This document shows, piece after piece, positions 1 through 7,694 of a DNA stretch of 11,512 nucleotides (position 1 is its first letter; every line of letters starts with the position of its first letter). This DNA comes from Euperipatoides rowelli. Taxonomy: Eukaryota; Onychophora; Udeonychophora; Euonychophora; Peripatopsidae. The translations under genes were made by a program, and so were the position numbers. Where the stretch lies: the NCBI GenBank assembly GCA_003024985.2, contig PXIH01S0000904.1. The stretch is one strand, 5' to 3'. The notes below the pieces were generated by a model. It did no database searches. It saw nothing but the letters and a program-made list of their open reading frames with translations, and was not told the origin of the DNA.

Positions 1-1260
1 TACAAGAATAAATTTTTTAAAAAAATTTATAGAAGAAAACAAAAATAAAAATAGTTTTGACCTTTTTAAAAATCTAAAAGAACTGAAATAAGCAAGTTAT
101 TAAATTATAACAATGAACTGATTTATGATAGTAAAGAAATTTGTGAAATTTTAGCTATTTTTTTGCAAGATATAATAAAATATACAATAAAAGAATTTTA
201 AAAGATAAGGAAACTGAAATTTGGTTTACAAATGAACATGAAATCAAACAAATTATAAAAAGTTTAAAAGATTCAATGTCCACAGGAAAAGACAAGATTC
301 CAAATTATTTTATAAAAAGAAATTCAAATTTTTTCACTTCATTCTTAATATTACTTCGCAGAAATGTACGGTTTCATTAAAGGGAAATCAACCATTACCA
401 ATCTTTTGTCAATTATTGACATGTTAATAAGGAATGATTCTAAAGGAATTGCAACAGATATAATTTACATTGATTTATCAGCGGCTTATGACACCATAAT
501 CAATGATAACCTTTTAGAAAAATTAATAAATGATAAATTTCCATTATATGTGATTAGATAAGTAAAAAATTACTTAGAAAATAGAAAAATTATGGTTAAA
601 ACAAATGAGGCAACATCTAACATACATATAATTAATAGAGGGATTCCACAAGGGAGTGTAATGTCAGCCTTATTGTTTAATGTATTTTTTAGAGAAATTG
701 CAAAATAATTTCAATTTGATAGTTTAATATACGCTGACGACGTAAAGATGTTCGTTCAGAGGTATAACAAAACAAATGATTTAGACTACAAAGAACTACA
801 GAATAAATTGAATACTTTTATAGAATTATGTAAAAGAAATGGATTAGAGATAAAGATAAAACAAACATTCTGCATATAGGTAAAAAAAAATTAAATTTAG
901 ATTATTTTATTGGTTCTAATAAAATTGTTTCATTGGAATTAGTTAAAGATTTGGGGATATTATTTGATAAAAATCTTAAATTTGAAAACCATTTTTCCAG
1001 TATTAGCAGTCAGATTAAAAGAAAATTTGGTTTTTTGAAAAACAACATTAGATACATGAATAAGGATATTTTTGAGACGGTATTACTTACAACCATTAAT
1101 TGATTACAGTCAACTGTAGTTTTTCCAAAGAATAAATTTATAAAACAATTAGATAATACTTATAGACAAATGACAAAAAAAAATTTTTAAATTTAGTTTC
1201 AAAGAGTTTTTAAATTTAGTTTCAAAGAGTTTTTAAATTTAGTTTTAAAGTGATTAAGAA
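1..1260 (+). pseudogene. Degenerate non-LTR (LINE) reverse transcriptase fragment, Jockey/CR1-like group
   Basis: This is a decayed LINE open reading frame, readable only by switching frames. Residues resembling the pre-RT region appear around 110-170 (NELIYDSKEICEILAIF) and 216-360 (SLKDSMSTGKDKIPNYF, the usual K-S-x-G-x-D-x-I-P block). RT motifs then follow in one frame from about 361: YGFIKGKSTITNLL, IYIDLSAAYDT with the first catalytic Asp, RGIPQGSVMSALLFN at about 640-680, and the catalytic box YADD at about 730-741. Stops at 559, 706 and 877 break that frame. After a frameshift, 870-1100 encodes the post-RT segment (LVKDLGILFDKNLKF...). A further shift near 1105 leads into more family-like residues to about 1190. 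The usual 60-70 residues between the pre-RT block and YGFxKGxST are missing, so there is an internal deletion near 360. An inactive LINE copy is clear; the exact clade is not. Confidence 0.9.
1184..1252. repeat. Three tandem copies of a 23-bp unit
   Basis: The unit TTTTTAAATTTAGTTTCAAA plus GAG occurs at 1184-1206, 1207-1229 and 1230-1252. The first two copies are identical and the third differs by two bases. It sits at the 3' end of the recognisable LINE coding remnant, so it looks like a local duplication of LINE sequence after the element had died. Confidence 0.85.
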
Positions 1261-1753
1261 CAAATTAGATGTGTACATCAAAGCAAATGAGAATTAATGA
1301 TGTTTATTGTTATGGATGTATTTAAGAAATTTTAATTATTTTTGTTTTTAGAATAGAGTAGATGTTAGATAATTGTTTTTGTAATTGAATATGTACTGTA
1401 TATTTATATGTTTTGTATTGTGAATTATGGTTTGGGAATTTTATTCCTATACAGCTGTACATGCACTTTTCTAAACTTCTATCATAGCTATTGTATAGAA
1501 GTGCAGGCTAATTCATTATATTTTGCATGGTACATATAGTAGGTACAATTATAATCTTTTAATTTAATATTTTTCTAATTTAATTTTTTATAAGTATTGA
1601 TTTACTAAAATTGTAGCATTATAATTTTAATTCTTTGTTAATGATGTCAGATGAGGTAACAGATAACAATAATGCCTCATACGGTTGACCAAATTTAAAC
1701 TGTATCCCCCCCCCCCCCATCTTTTCCTCCAACCAATTTCTTTTATGTGTGTG
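1261..1753. other. AT-rich stretch, possibly LINE 3' UTR; 13-bp C run
   Basis: No coding potential is visible. The stretch directly follows the LINE remnant and may be its 3' untranslated tail. A short inverted repeat (ACTTCTAT at about 1479-1486 pairing with ATAGAAGT at about 1495-1502) could form a stem of the kind found near LINE 3' ends, but this is weak evidence. Positions 1706-1718 are an uninterrupted run of C, which is prone to sequencing error. Confidence 0.4.
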
Positions 1754-1774
1754 AGTAGATGTATTTGATATATT

Positions 1775-1884
1775 CTAGCGCACTTTTGGTCATGCGCAAT
1801 AGGTCACTTTTTCTAGTGATTTCAGTCATGCTTACTAAGTCACTTTTTCTAGCACACATTACCCATAATACAGATGGTGGACAT
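1775..1884 (-). repeat. Left-end array of about 38-bp units in the foldback element
   Basis: The motif TTTCTAG (minus-strand sense CTAGAAA) recurs with its terminal G at 1778, 1816 and 1852. The spacings are 38 and 36 bp, and a 2-bp deletion accounts for the second. The intervening sequence mirrors the right-end array in reverse complement. The array is cut off by the inserted element starting near 1889 and resumes at about 2587. Confidence 0.75.
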
Positions 1885-1888
1885 TTAT

Positions 1889-2586
1889 TATTTATTATTA
1901 TTGCGTTTATTTGACAAAACAAATATATAACATTATATACATTTAAAATAATAGGAATAATTTACAATTCTATTTGGAACTCTAGCCCAGCAGTTGGATA
2001 TGAATTCCAATTACAATAAATTAAAAATGATTGGATTACTTAGGAAATAAAATGAAAATAAAGTAAAACAACAGATTATCCTTTCTGCCATAAAATCACA
2101 ATCTTTCAACGATTAAATTGTCAATTTCACCAGTTTCATGTATCAATGCATGTATTATTATAACGTTCTTATAGCTTCTGCTTTAGCATCCCTCGGTCAC
2201 TCTATGTCACCATCAGTCACACTTTTTGAAAATACTAATGAAAAAGGTCCAATCGGCAATCATCACTGAAGAGATCAACTAAAAAGTTCTATTAGCTGAC
2301 CAGGTGATTCAACTCGCCAAACAAATGTGTAACAGTTAATAATTCCCAGGGCTCTGGATATGCTGATTTGCCTAGATGAACGTTTATGAAACAACTCACA
2401 ATACGGTACATATTGCAGTTCTCAAAACCCAAATCCATTGCTTTAGAATCAATCCCAACCTTTGGAACATACCAATCATTAACACATACAAAATAAAATG
2501 TAAAAACAAAATATTACTATTATCAAACAAAAAAACTATTTACAGGATAACGAAAGCAGCCATTACGTCGCTTTAACCGGAAGCAA
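1889..2586 (-). mobile_element. Insertion inside the foldback left arm; probable LINE 3' end or SINE-like retroelement
   Basis: This block has no counterpart in the right arm of the foldback element, so it is a later insertion. Read on the minus strand it ends with GTCAAATAAACGCAATAAT and an AAT-rich tail (1886-1916). That contains an AATAAA polyadenylation signal and a simple-repeat tail, as expected of a retrotransposon 3' end. The rest shows no convincing reverse transcriptase, so it is a 5'-truncated LINE 3' UTR or a non-autonomous relative. The boundaries are uncertain by about 5-10 bp; the left junction lies just after the element's GGTGGNNATTT. An open frame at 2376-2576 is not protein-like. 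Confidence 0.5.
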
Positions 2587-2590
2587 AGTA

Positions 2591-3375
2591 CACTACCCAT
2601 AATGCAGATGGTGGGGATTTCTTGGACACATTACCCACAATGCAAAAAAATCCAAGATTGCCAACCAAAATCTTTTTCAAAAAATGAAAAACAAAAATCA
2701 AAATTTTGAAATTTTTTAATTTCATTATAATTCGAGATTTGATTTATCTTAGTAGTGTGAAATATGTTTATAAAAGGACAAGTTCATATCTTCAAAGGGG
2801 TGGAAGCTATGGATTCCAATAAAATTGAAAATTTAAAAAATGCTCCAATCAACTTGTAATTTTATAGGTAGGTTAGAATATATATTTAAATGATGGAAAT
2901 AAAATTACAACCTTGTAAGTTATTAGATGTGGGTGCTATGAATGGTTTAAAAATTAATATGGTTATGAACGTTATGGTTGAGGCCTATTTTGAAATATTG
3001 TAATATTCATAGCACCCACATTTAATAACTTATGAGGTTGTAATTTTATTTCTGTCATTTACGGTAAATATCTATACTAACCTACCTATAAAATTACAAG
3101 TTGATTGGAGAATTTTTTTAAAATTTCTATTTTATCGGAATCCATACCTTCCGCCCCTTTGAAGATATGAACTAGTCATTTCATTAACATATTTCACACT
3201 ACTAAGATAAATCAAATCTCGAATTATAATGAAATGTGAGAATTTTCAAATTTGTAATTTTTTTTTTTAATTTTTTTGAAGAAATTTTTGGTCGGCCATC
3301 TTGGATTTTTGCATTGTGGGTAATGTGTCCTAGAAATCCCCACCATCTGCATTTTGGGTAATGTGCGCTAGAAAT
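2591..3375. repeat. Long inverted repeat with 61-nt loop (core of the foldback element)
   Basis: The left arm 2591-2943 and right arm 3005-3375 are imperfect reverse complements along their whole length. Matching landmarks are: 2928-2943 with 3005-3020 (perfect); 2850-2875 with 3085-3107 (ACAAGTT / TAGGTAGGTTAG); the CTTCAAAGGGG blocks near 2790 and 3160; and AAATCAAATCTCGAATTATAAT near 3208 against its complement near 2730. The loop is 2944-3004. The mismatches and small indels between arms suggest age, or a lack of gene conversion between them. Confidence 0.9.
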
Positions 3376-3488
3376 CCTCACCATCTGCATTATGGGTAAT
3401 GTGCGCTAGAAAAAGTGACTTACTGAGCATGACTGAAAATGCGCTAGAAAAAGTGACCTACTGTGCATGACCAGGAGTGTGCCAGAAC
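3330..3488 (+). repeat. Right-end array: CTAGAAA motif repeated every 38 bp
   Basis: CTAGAAA starts at 3330, 3368, 3406 and 3444, exactly 38 bp apart, and a decayed copy (GCCAGAAC) sits at 3481-3488 in the same phase. The 28-31 bp between motifs come in two types. The inner spacers contain CACCATCTGCATT and GGGTAATGTG; the outer two contain AAGTGACYTACTG and GCATGAC. The array is part of the foldback inverted repeat and is mirrored at the left end. Such phased terminal subrepeats are typically transposase-binding sites, but that is inference here. Confidence 0.85.
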
Positions 3489-3506
3489 GCACAAATATTA
3501 TCTGCT

Positions 3507-4359
3507 TGGGACAAGTGGTCTTTTTTGAAATTTTGCAAACCTGCACAATTGTAATTTAAAAACACCAGAATTGTCACCAATTTTTTAAAAAAAAATATAC
3601 AGTAAACTGTGTTTATTTATTCCATCAAAAGATCATGTGTGTTAATGGAACATTAAAAATGACCAACAGCTCTATCATAATGCTGCACAAAGTCATGATG
3701 ACCAGTAGCGACACCTGCACTTTAATAACAGGTGACCATCAGGCTATTCACATGCATCTCATAGCATGTAGCCTGTGCTGCCTGTTATTAAATGAGATTT
3801 TCTGAAATTAAGAGCTGTGGATTGAAAATGTTATCTGTATTTGCAAGTACTTACTGCACATCTGTGAATTTATTTTTTCAGATTTATATTTCATTAAAAA
3901 CAAATTTAGTTTAAGTGAAAATCAAATCGGCCAATTGCTTTGATTAACAATGACAAAACTTGAGTCTAAAATTGTGACTAATGTCAATGCTATGTGACAC
4001 ATTAGCGATATTTTAAACTATGGTGAGTGTAATGCTAATTTTTTGTTAAGTATTATAGTGATGTGAATATATAATAAAATTATAAATTGTATAATTCGAT
4101 CACGGTTCTAAAATAATTGTGTAGCAAATGAGGACTGCAAAATATTTTTTTTTTGTAAAATTAGTATTTTTCTGTACGCCATTATAAAAAGGCTGAGAAA
4201 TCCTTGGGGTCGAGAGGCCTCTAGGCCACCATAAGTCTAGTTGTTTTGAGCTTATGACAATCTAGCGTTCAGCAAATGGCTGTGAAATAAATTAATTTTA
4301 AGGGATAATCAATTTTGAAATCTGTTTTAAAAATAATTCAACGGTGTGAATTTACTTAC
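3507..4359 (-). other. Intron sequence of the eEF1B gene, no coding exon seen
   Basis: This lies downstream of the exon B donor (GTAAGT on the minus strand, 4359-4354). Neither strand encodes the conserved guanine-exchange domain of eEF1B, so the intron should run on past the window start. It contains a small hairpin element (3666-3818). A GC-richer spot with the palindrome GAGGCCTC near 4213-4220 has no assigned role. Confidence 0.6.
3666..3818. repeat. Small inverted-repeat element with a strong central hairpin
   Basis: The outer ends ACAGCTCT (3666-3673) and AGAGCTGT (3811-3818) are perfect complements. The centre, 3721-3792, folds tightly: TTTAATAACAGG (3721-3732) pairs with CCTGTTATTAAA (3781-3792), then AGGCTA with TAGCCT, then ACATGC with GCATGT around the 8-nt loop ATCTCATA (3756-3763). 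The shape suits either a miniature transposon or a microRNA-precursor-like hairpin in the eEF1B intron. No target duplication was found, and expression cannot be judged from sequence. Confidence 0.5.
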
Positions 4360-4426
4360 TTTTCTTCTTCTTTTCTTCATATGCAGCTAATCTTTCTTGC
4401 CTTAATTTTTCAGCTTCCTCTTCATT
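4360..4426 (-). CDS. EEF1B2: Elongation factor 1-beta, internal exon B (charged linker after the acidic region)
   Basis: This exon encodes 22 full codons, starting NEEEAEKLRQERLAAYEE and ending in a run of Lys, plus the first base of the next codon. The acceptor (TTTTATTTTAG, G at 4427) and donor (GTAAGT, 4359-4354) are both canonical. It begins in phase 0, matching the complete codon that ends exon A, and leaves in phase 1. The sequence corresponds to the segment after the DLFGSDDE motif in eEF1B-alpha, the conserved E-A-x-x-L-R-x-E-R-L-x-x-Y-x-x-K-K helix of the EF-1-beta acidic-region family, which joins to the catalytic exchange domain. EF-1-delta shares this stretch, but exon A identifies the gene as beta. 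The next exon, expected to start the K-x-x-x-L-D-V-K-P-W-D region, is not in the window. Confidence 0.92.
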
Positions 4427-5673
4427 CTAAAATAAAAGTTGTGTACATATTATACGCTTAATATTGGTAATAAACGTTTGATAAGATTTTTTAAAAGCTT
4501 TAATTTAAGAGCAAGCTTAGATGACAAACACAAAATCAAATTCAAAGCTTTATATGTTGAATATAAATGAATAAAAATTTTTTTTTTTTTTTAAAAAGGT
4601 TTGAAAAATATATTAACCTATTAATTATTGTACATGGACAAGTAGATAAAAATGTGACTATTGAACTCCTCCCTCACCTCCCAAAAAAAAGTCTTTGCAA
4701 ACTCTTTTATGACTTTACTTGCACGACGCAGACACCACCGTTACATATGTACTGTATGTGCATTGAAGAGAGACCAAATCAGGTACAGTAGATAATTTTT
4801 TTCCTTACCTGTACTTCAATGCTTAACTGAGAGAATATGACATGTTGGCTTGAAACAGCAGCACAAAGTCAGTCACCATCTCATTTTTAAAAAAAAANNC
4901 CCCCCCCCCCCTCTCCTTTCAATGATATGCAGCCAACACCATATTTATGAACAAAATAAAAATCCATATACTGTATTTGGACAAATAATAAAAATTGGGG
5001 ACATGTAAGTGAAATTTGGGGATCAATTGCTCAAGGGAATTTTTTTTCAATTTTAAAACCTAATATGTAAATAAAAAAACTGATAAATGAAGACAAACCG
5101 ATTGATTAATCTATATCTGGACAACTTTTTTTTTGTTCCTGTATTAAATTTTGCAATCAAGTTTAAAAAAATTTAATTATATTGTAAAAAGTAATGGACT
5201 ATTATTCTAGTTTTCTTTAAATTTGTAGTGCTGTATACTAGAAATTTTGCTTGTTAAGTACTCATATGTCGAGAATAATTCAACATCGTTAAATTCATAT
5301 TAAAAACACAGAAAGTAGCCTGTACTAAAAAAAAACTACGGCCCTTATCCTGCTCTGTTCATCATTTATGATTGTAAAAATATATGAAATCACATGTCTC
5401 CAGATGCTTACTATTCCTACACAGAGATTACTCACAACTCTTATACTGTTCAAGTCCAAAAAGACCGCAAAACACGACAATTGCACGCTTAAACATGAAA
5501 GGTTCGTCTCACCAACCATGTTATCAATCAAATTGAATCATGGAGTTTTGGAGAAATAAAATGTATTTAATTCATGTAAATAATGCTAAAGATGAAGAAA
5601 TGTCTAATAATAGGTGGTAAAATAATTATTTGAATGTTAATAAAAATAGTTTAAATGACTTAACAATCATTAC
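4427..5673 (-). other. eEF1B intron between exons A and B (1247 bp), with 2-nt N gap
   Basis: The intron is bounded by the exon A donor GTAATG (5673-5668) and the exon B acceptor TTTTAG (4432-4427). It is AT-rich with T/A homopolymers and has no protein-like frame. Short open stretches at 4567-4791, 5325-5531 and 5368-5559 show no family resemblance. An ambiguous pair NN at 4898-4899 sits between an A run and a C run, marking an uncertain homopolymer junction in the assembly. Confidence 0.85.
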
Positions 5674-5893
5674 CTCGTCATCAGAACCAAACAAATCAAT
5701 ATCGTCTTCATCAGCTACAACAGGTTCGGCATCACCATAGGCATTCAAAGCTTTTTTCTGTCCAGGAAATTTTGATTTTTCATTATCATAGGATTTAATG
5801 TGATTAAACCATCGAAGAGCATGGGGGAAATTTTGAGCTGGTACTCCGGACAAAGCTTCAAATACAGCTACATCAGCCTGAGAAGGTTGGTAC
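5674..5893 (-). CDS. EEF1B2: Elongation factor 1-beta (eEF1B-alpha), internal exon A
   Basis: eEF1B-alpha is the nucleotide-exchange subunit that recharges eEF1A with GTP during translation elongation. The exon carries one leading base plus 73 codons, from [14 protein letters not shown] through [16 protein letters not shown] to [13 protein letters not shown]. The first part matches the end of the N-terminal GST-C-like domain, which binds eEF1B-gamma. The last 15 residues or so begin the central acidic region; the Ser in GSDDE corresponds to the known casein kinase 2 site of the family. The acceptor is TTTTGCAG, with exon base 1 at 5893 (phase 2 entry), and the donor is GAG|GTAATG (phase 0 exit). 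The [14 protein letters not shown] and ALRWFNHI stretches are specific to beta rather than delta. Intact reading and introns argue against a processed pseudogene. Upstream exons were not found up to 11512. Confidence 0.97.
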
Positions 5894-6615
5894 CTGCAAA
5901 ATGTTTGTACCGTACATCAAAATATTATTATTAGACGCTGTAAATTTTTGAAAACAAAAATTGGAGACATCTATTTGATAAAATATAAAATGCAGGATAA
6001 TTTGAAGATTCTAAGCTTTATTTCAGCTAAGAGAATTATTCTGACTAGTCTAGATGTATTTTATTTGTATATGTCCAAATTTTTTTTTTTCTGAATAAAT
6101 AAACCTATCGATATAAATAATATGTCTTGAGCTAAAATTTACATATAAAATGACAAAGTGTACCAGTATTTTAAATTACCGTAGTGAAATTTTCTTATTT
6201 GATGTAAGAAGTCATGAAAATTTTAAGTTTATACAATGTTTACCAAGAAGGAGGCGACTTCTGACTGACATCATCTTAACGAGAGATAACAAGACAGACG
6301 CCTGGATTTTCTCTTTAAGATGACATCAATAGACTCCATTTTGTATTGAAAACAAAGATAGAAAACTTAGATTTTCATACCTTTATAAATGAAATAGAAT
6401 TTTTTTTATTAAATACAAGGAATGTTTTTATGAAGAAAACTTATCCCTCCACCACCACCCCTAAAAAAAATCGAAAAAAAAAAAAACACTTTTACTAATT
6501 TAACCAGAGGTACTGACTGTATGTCAGTTTCGTTGCTTGAAAAAATAACTGGGAAGTCTAGACTAAAATTAAAATTTTAAAGAAGTTTAATACGGTAATT
6601 ATAATAAATTAACTT
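5894..6615 (-). other. AT-rich intron upstream of eEF1B exon A, no gene seen
   Basis: This is presumed intron, because the upstream exon carrying the protein's N-terminus is not visible. It contains A/T homopolymers (for example around 6080 and 6470) and one imperfect hairpin at 6251-6340. No reading frame resembles a protein. Confidence 0.6.
6251..6340. repeat. Imperfect hairpin, possible miniature element
   Basis: TCATCTTAACGAG (6271-6283) pairs with CTCTTTAAGATGA (6311-6323) at 12 of 13 positions around a loop of about 27 nt. Weaker pairing continues outward (GGAGGCGACTTCTGAC against the complement of TCAATAGACTCC). No terminal motif or target duplication is clear. Confidence 0.35.
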
Positions 6616-6748
6616 TATTTTTGGTTAGCCTACTGTATCAGATTGGTAAATAACATTTCTTGATTTTTGAAAAAAAAAAATCATGTTTAGATGTTATCAA
6701 AGATACCCGATTCACTTTTGATAGTATGTGGCTAGGCTACCAAAAATA
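6616..6748. mobile_element. Small hairpin-type MITE (about 133 bp), unclassified
   Basis: The ends TATTTTTGGTTAGCCTA (6616 onward) and TAGGCTACCAAAAATA (ending 6748) are near-perfect inverted repeats with a one-base indel. The middle also pairs: AACATTTCTTGATTTTT against the complement of AAAAATCATGTTTAGATGTT. The whole block can therefore fold into one imperfect stem, which is typical of hairpin MITEs. The superfamily cannot be assigned and the target duplication is unclear in AT-rich flanks. Confidence 0.45.
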
Positions 6749-7471
6749 TTATTGGACCACTAAATTTGTAATTGGTAGTCCGATTGGTAGTATATTATTT
6801 AATCTCGTATTCCAGTGCCCACAGTAATTTTAAAAATTAATTTAAATGAGAAAAATCTTTTATGTAATAGGTATTATGTAGGCCTAGGCTAATGTTTTTA
6901 GAAATTTATAGTAGCCTATATAATCTTTAATATTTTACCATTTTAACTATCATGCAGATAACTTGTTTTTTCTATGAATCTTTTAGCTAACATTTTGAAA
7001 ACATAATAGATTCAGAATTTATTTGGTATTTATTATCAAGGTGTTTTTTTTTTTTAAAAAAAAACTATGTAGCCTTGAACTATTTGTTTTTAAATTTTTG
7101 ATTTAAAAATTTCCTTAAATTTTGTTTAAATTGTTGACTTTAAACTTATCCCTTATATATAACATATGATAAATAATCTTTTAAAATTCTTTATCTTTTA
7201 TGTATTTGTTTGCTTAAAAATGTTAAATAAGAAAGTCATTTCTTTTATGTAATAGACCTCGGCCTATATATTATATCATGTAATGTTTCTGAAATTTATA
7301 CATGTTTTATACAATCTTGGAGCTTATTTGTTAGATTTGTGAATTTGATTAAATTATATTAGATTGGTGCAATTCCAATCTACAAAAAAAAAAAATAGTA
7401 CAAGCAAGCAAAGTTTATAAGGTTTAAAATAATCACTTGAAATTTTAATGATATATAGTAGGCCTATATTG
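6749..7471. other. AT-rich presumed intron, no gene seen
   Basis: No protein-like frame or RNA gene is visible. Just inside, ATTGGTAG occurs twice in direct repeat (6773-6780 and 6784-6791). TAGGCCTA-type words occur at about 6883-6890 and 7459-7466; they are a frequent word in several marine animal genomes and carry no assigned function. Confidence 0.6.
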
Positions 7472-7694
7472 GGCTAGAATCCGTTATCTGTCCACAATAA
7501 TATGCAAAAACAGTCGTCGATGCGTTAACAAATTAAAATTATCATTATCAATCAAAAAATATATATTTCACCTCTAGATTATCATAGGGTTGGGGCAAAG
7601 TGGATTTAATACGTAGATGGAGTTAGGGTTCAGAGTTACGATAAGGTTAGGACTGTAAATAAAAATATTGGTGGACAGATAACGGATCCTGACC
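7472..7694 (+). mobile_element. MITE copy C1 with terminal inverted repeats, carrying the shared core repeat
   Basis: ATCCGTTATCTGTCCAC (7479-7495) recurs as a perfect reverse complement at 7671-7687. With mismatches the inverted repeat extends out to 7472 and 7694 (24 bp). The 223-bp element has no coding capacity. Its interior (about 7568-7665) contains the core CACCTCT...ATCATAGGGTTGGGG...GGAGTTAGGGTTCAG...GACTGTAAATAAAA, which recurs in three other places in this window with different end sequences. The target duplication is not resolved and the superfamily is unknown. Confidence 0.75.

Larger units (their letters stand above)
1754..3506. mobile_element. Large foldback (long inverted repeat) transposon, non-autonomous, TU/FB-like
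   Basis: The left end (from about 1754) and right end (to about 3506) are reverse complements: AGTAGAT at 1754-1760 pairs with ATCTGCT at 3500-3506. The match runs inward through CTAGCGCAC, GGTCATGC, GTCACTTTTTCTAG and CACATTACCCATAAT. Inside, 2591-2943 and 3005-3375 form arms of roughly 350 bp that mirror each other around a 61-nt loop; the innermost 16 bp (2928-2943 with 3005-3020) are perfect. No transposase is encoded. Known foldback elements (Drosophila FB, sea-urchin TU) have long inverted repeats with tandem subrepeats in the outer part, which matches this layout. A separate insertion of about 700 bp splits the left arm, so the original element was about 1.05 kb. I could not define a target-site duplication. 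Confidence 0.8.

Noticed and set aside
2376-2576. 66-codon open frame, plus strand
   Set aside because: It lies inside the retroelement-like insertion, shows no family motif, and is Lys/Ile/Asn-rich as expected of chance frames in AT-rich DNA.
3202-3390. 62-codon minus frame with repeated His/Trp-rich peptides
   Set aside because: The peptide repeats simply reflect the 38-bp array of the foldback element, which is not coding.
3311-3488. CRISPR-like regularly spaced repeat
   Set aside because: The spacers are near-identical within two classes rather than unique, the array is mirrored at the other end of the element, and the context is eukaryotic.
4567-4791. 74-codon plus frame within the eEF1B intron
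   Set aside because: It starts in a poly-T run, has no recognisable domain and lies antisense between two well-supported exons.
5325-5559. Overlapping open frames on both strands
   Set aside because: They lie in the intron between two supported exons and have no protein-like features; open frames on both strands over the same stretch are expected by chance.
7621-7656. Telomere-like TTAGGG words
   Set aside because: There are isolated single copies within the MITE core repeat and no tandem telomeric array.
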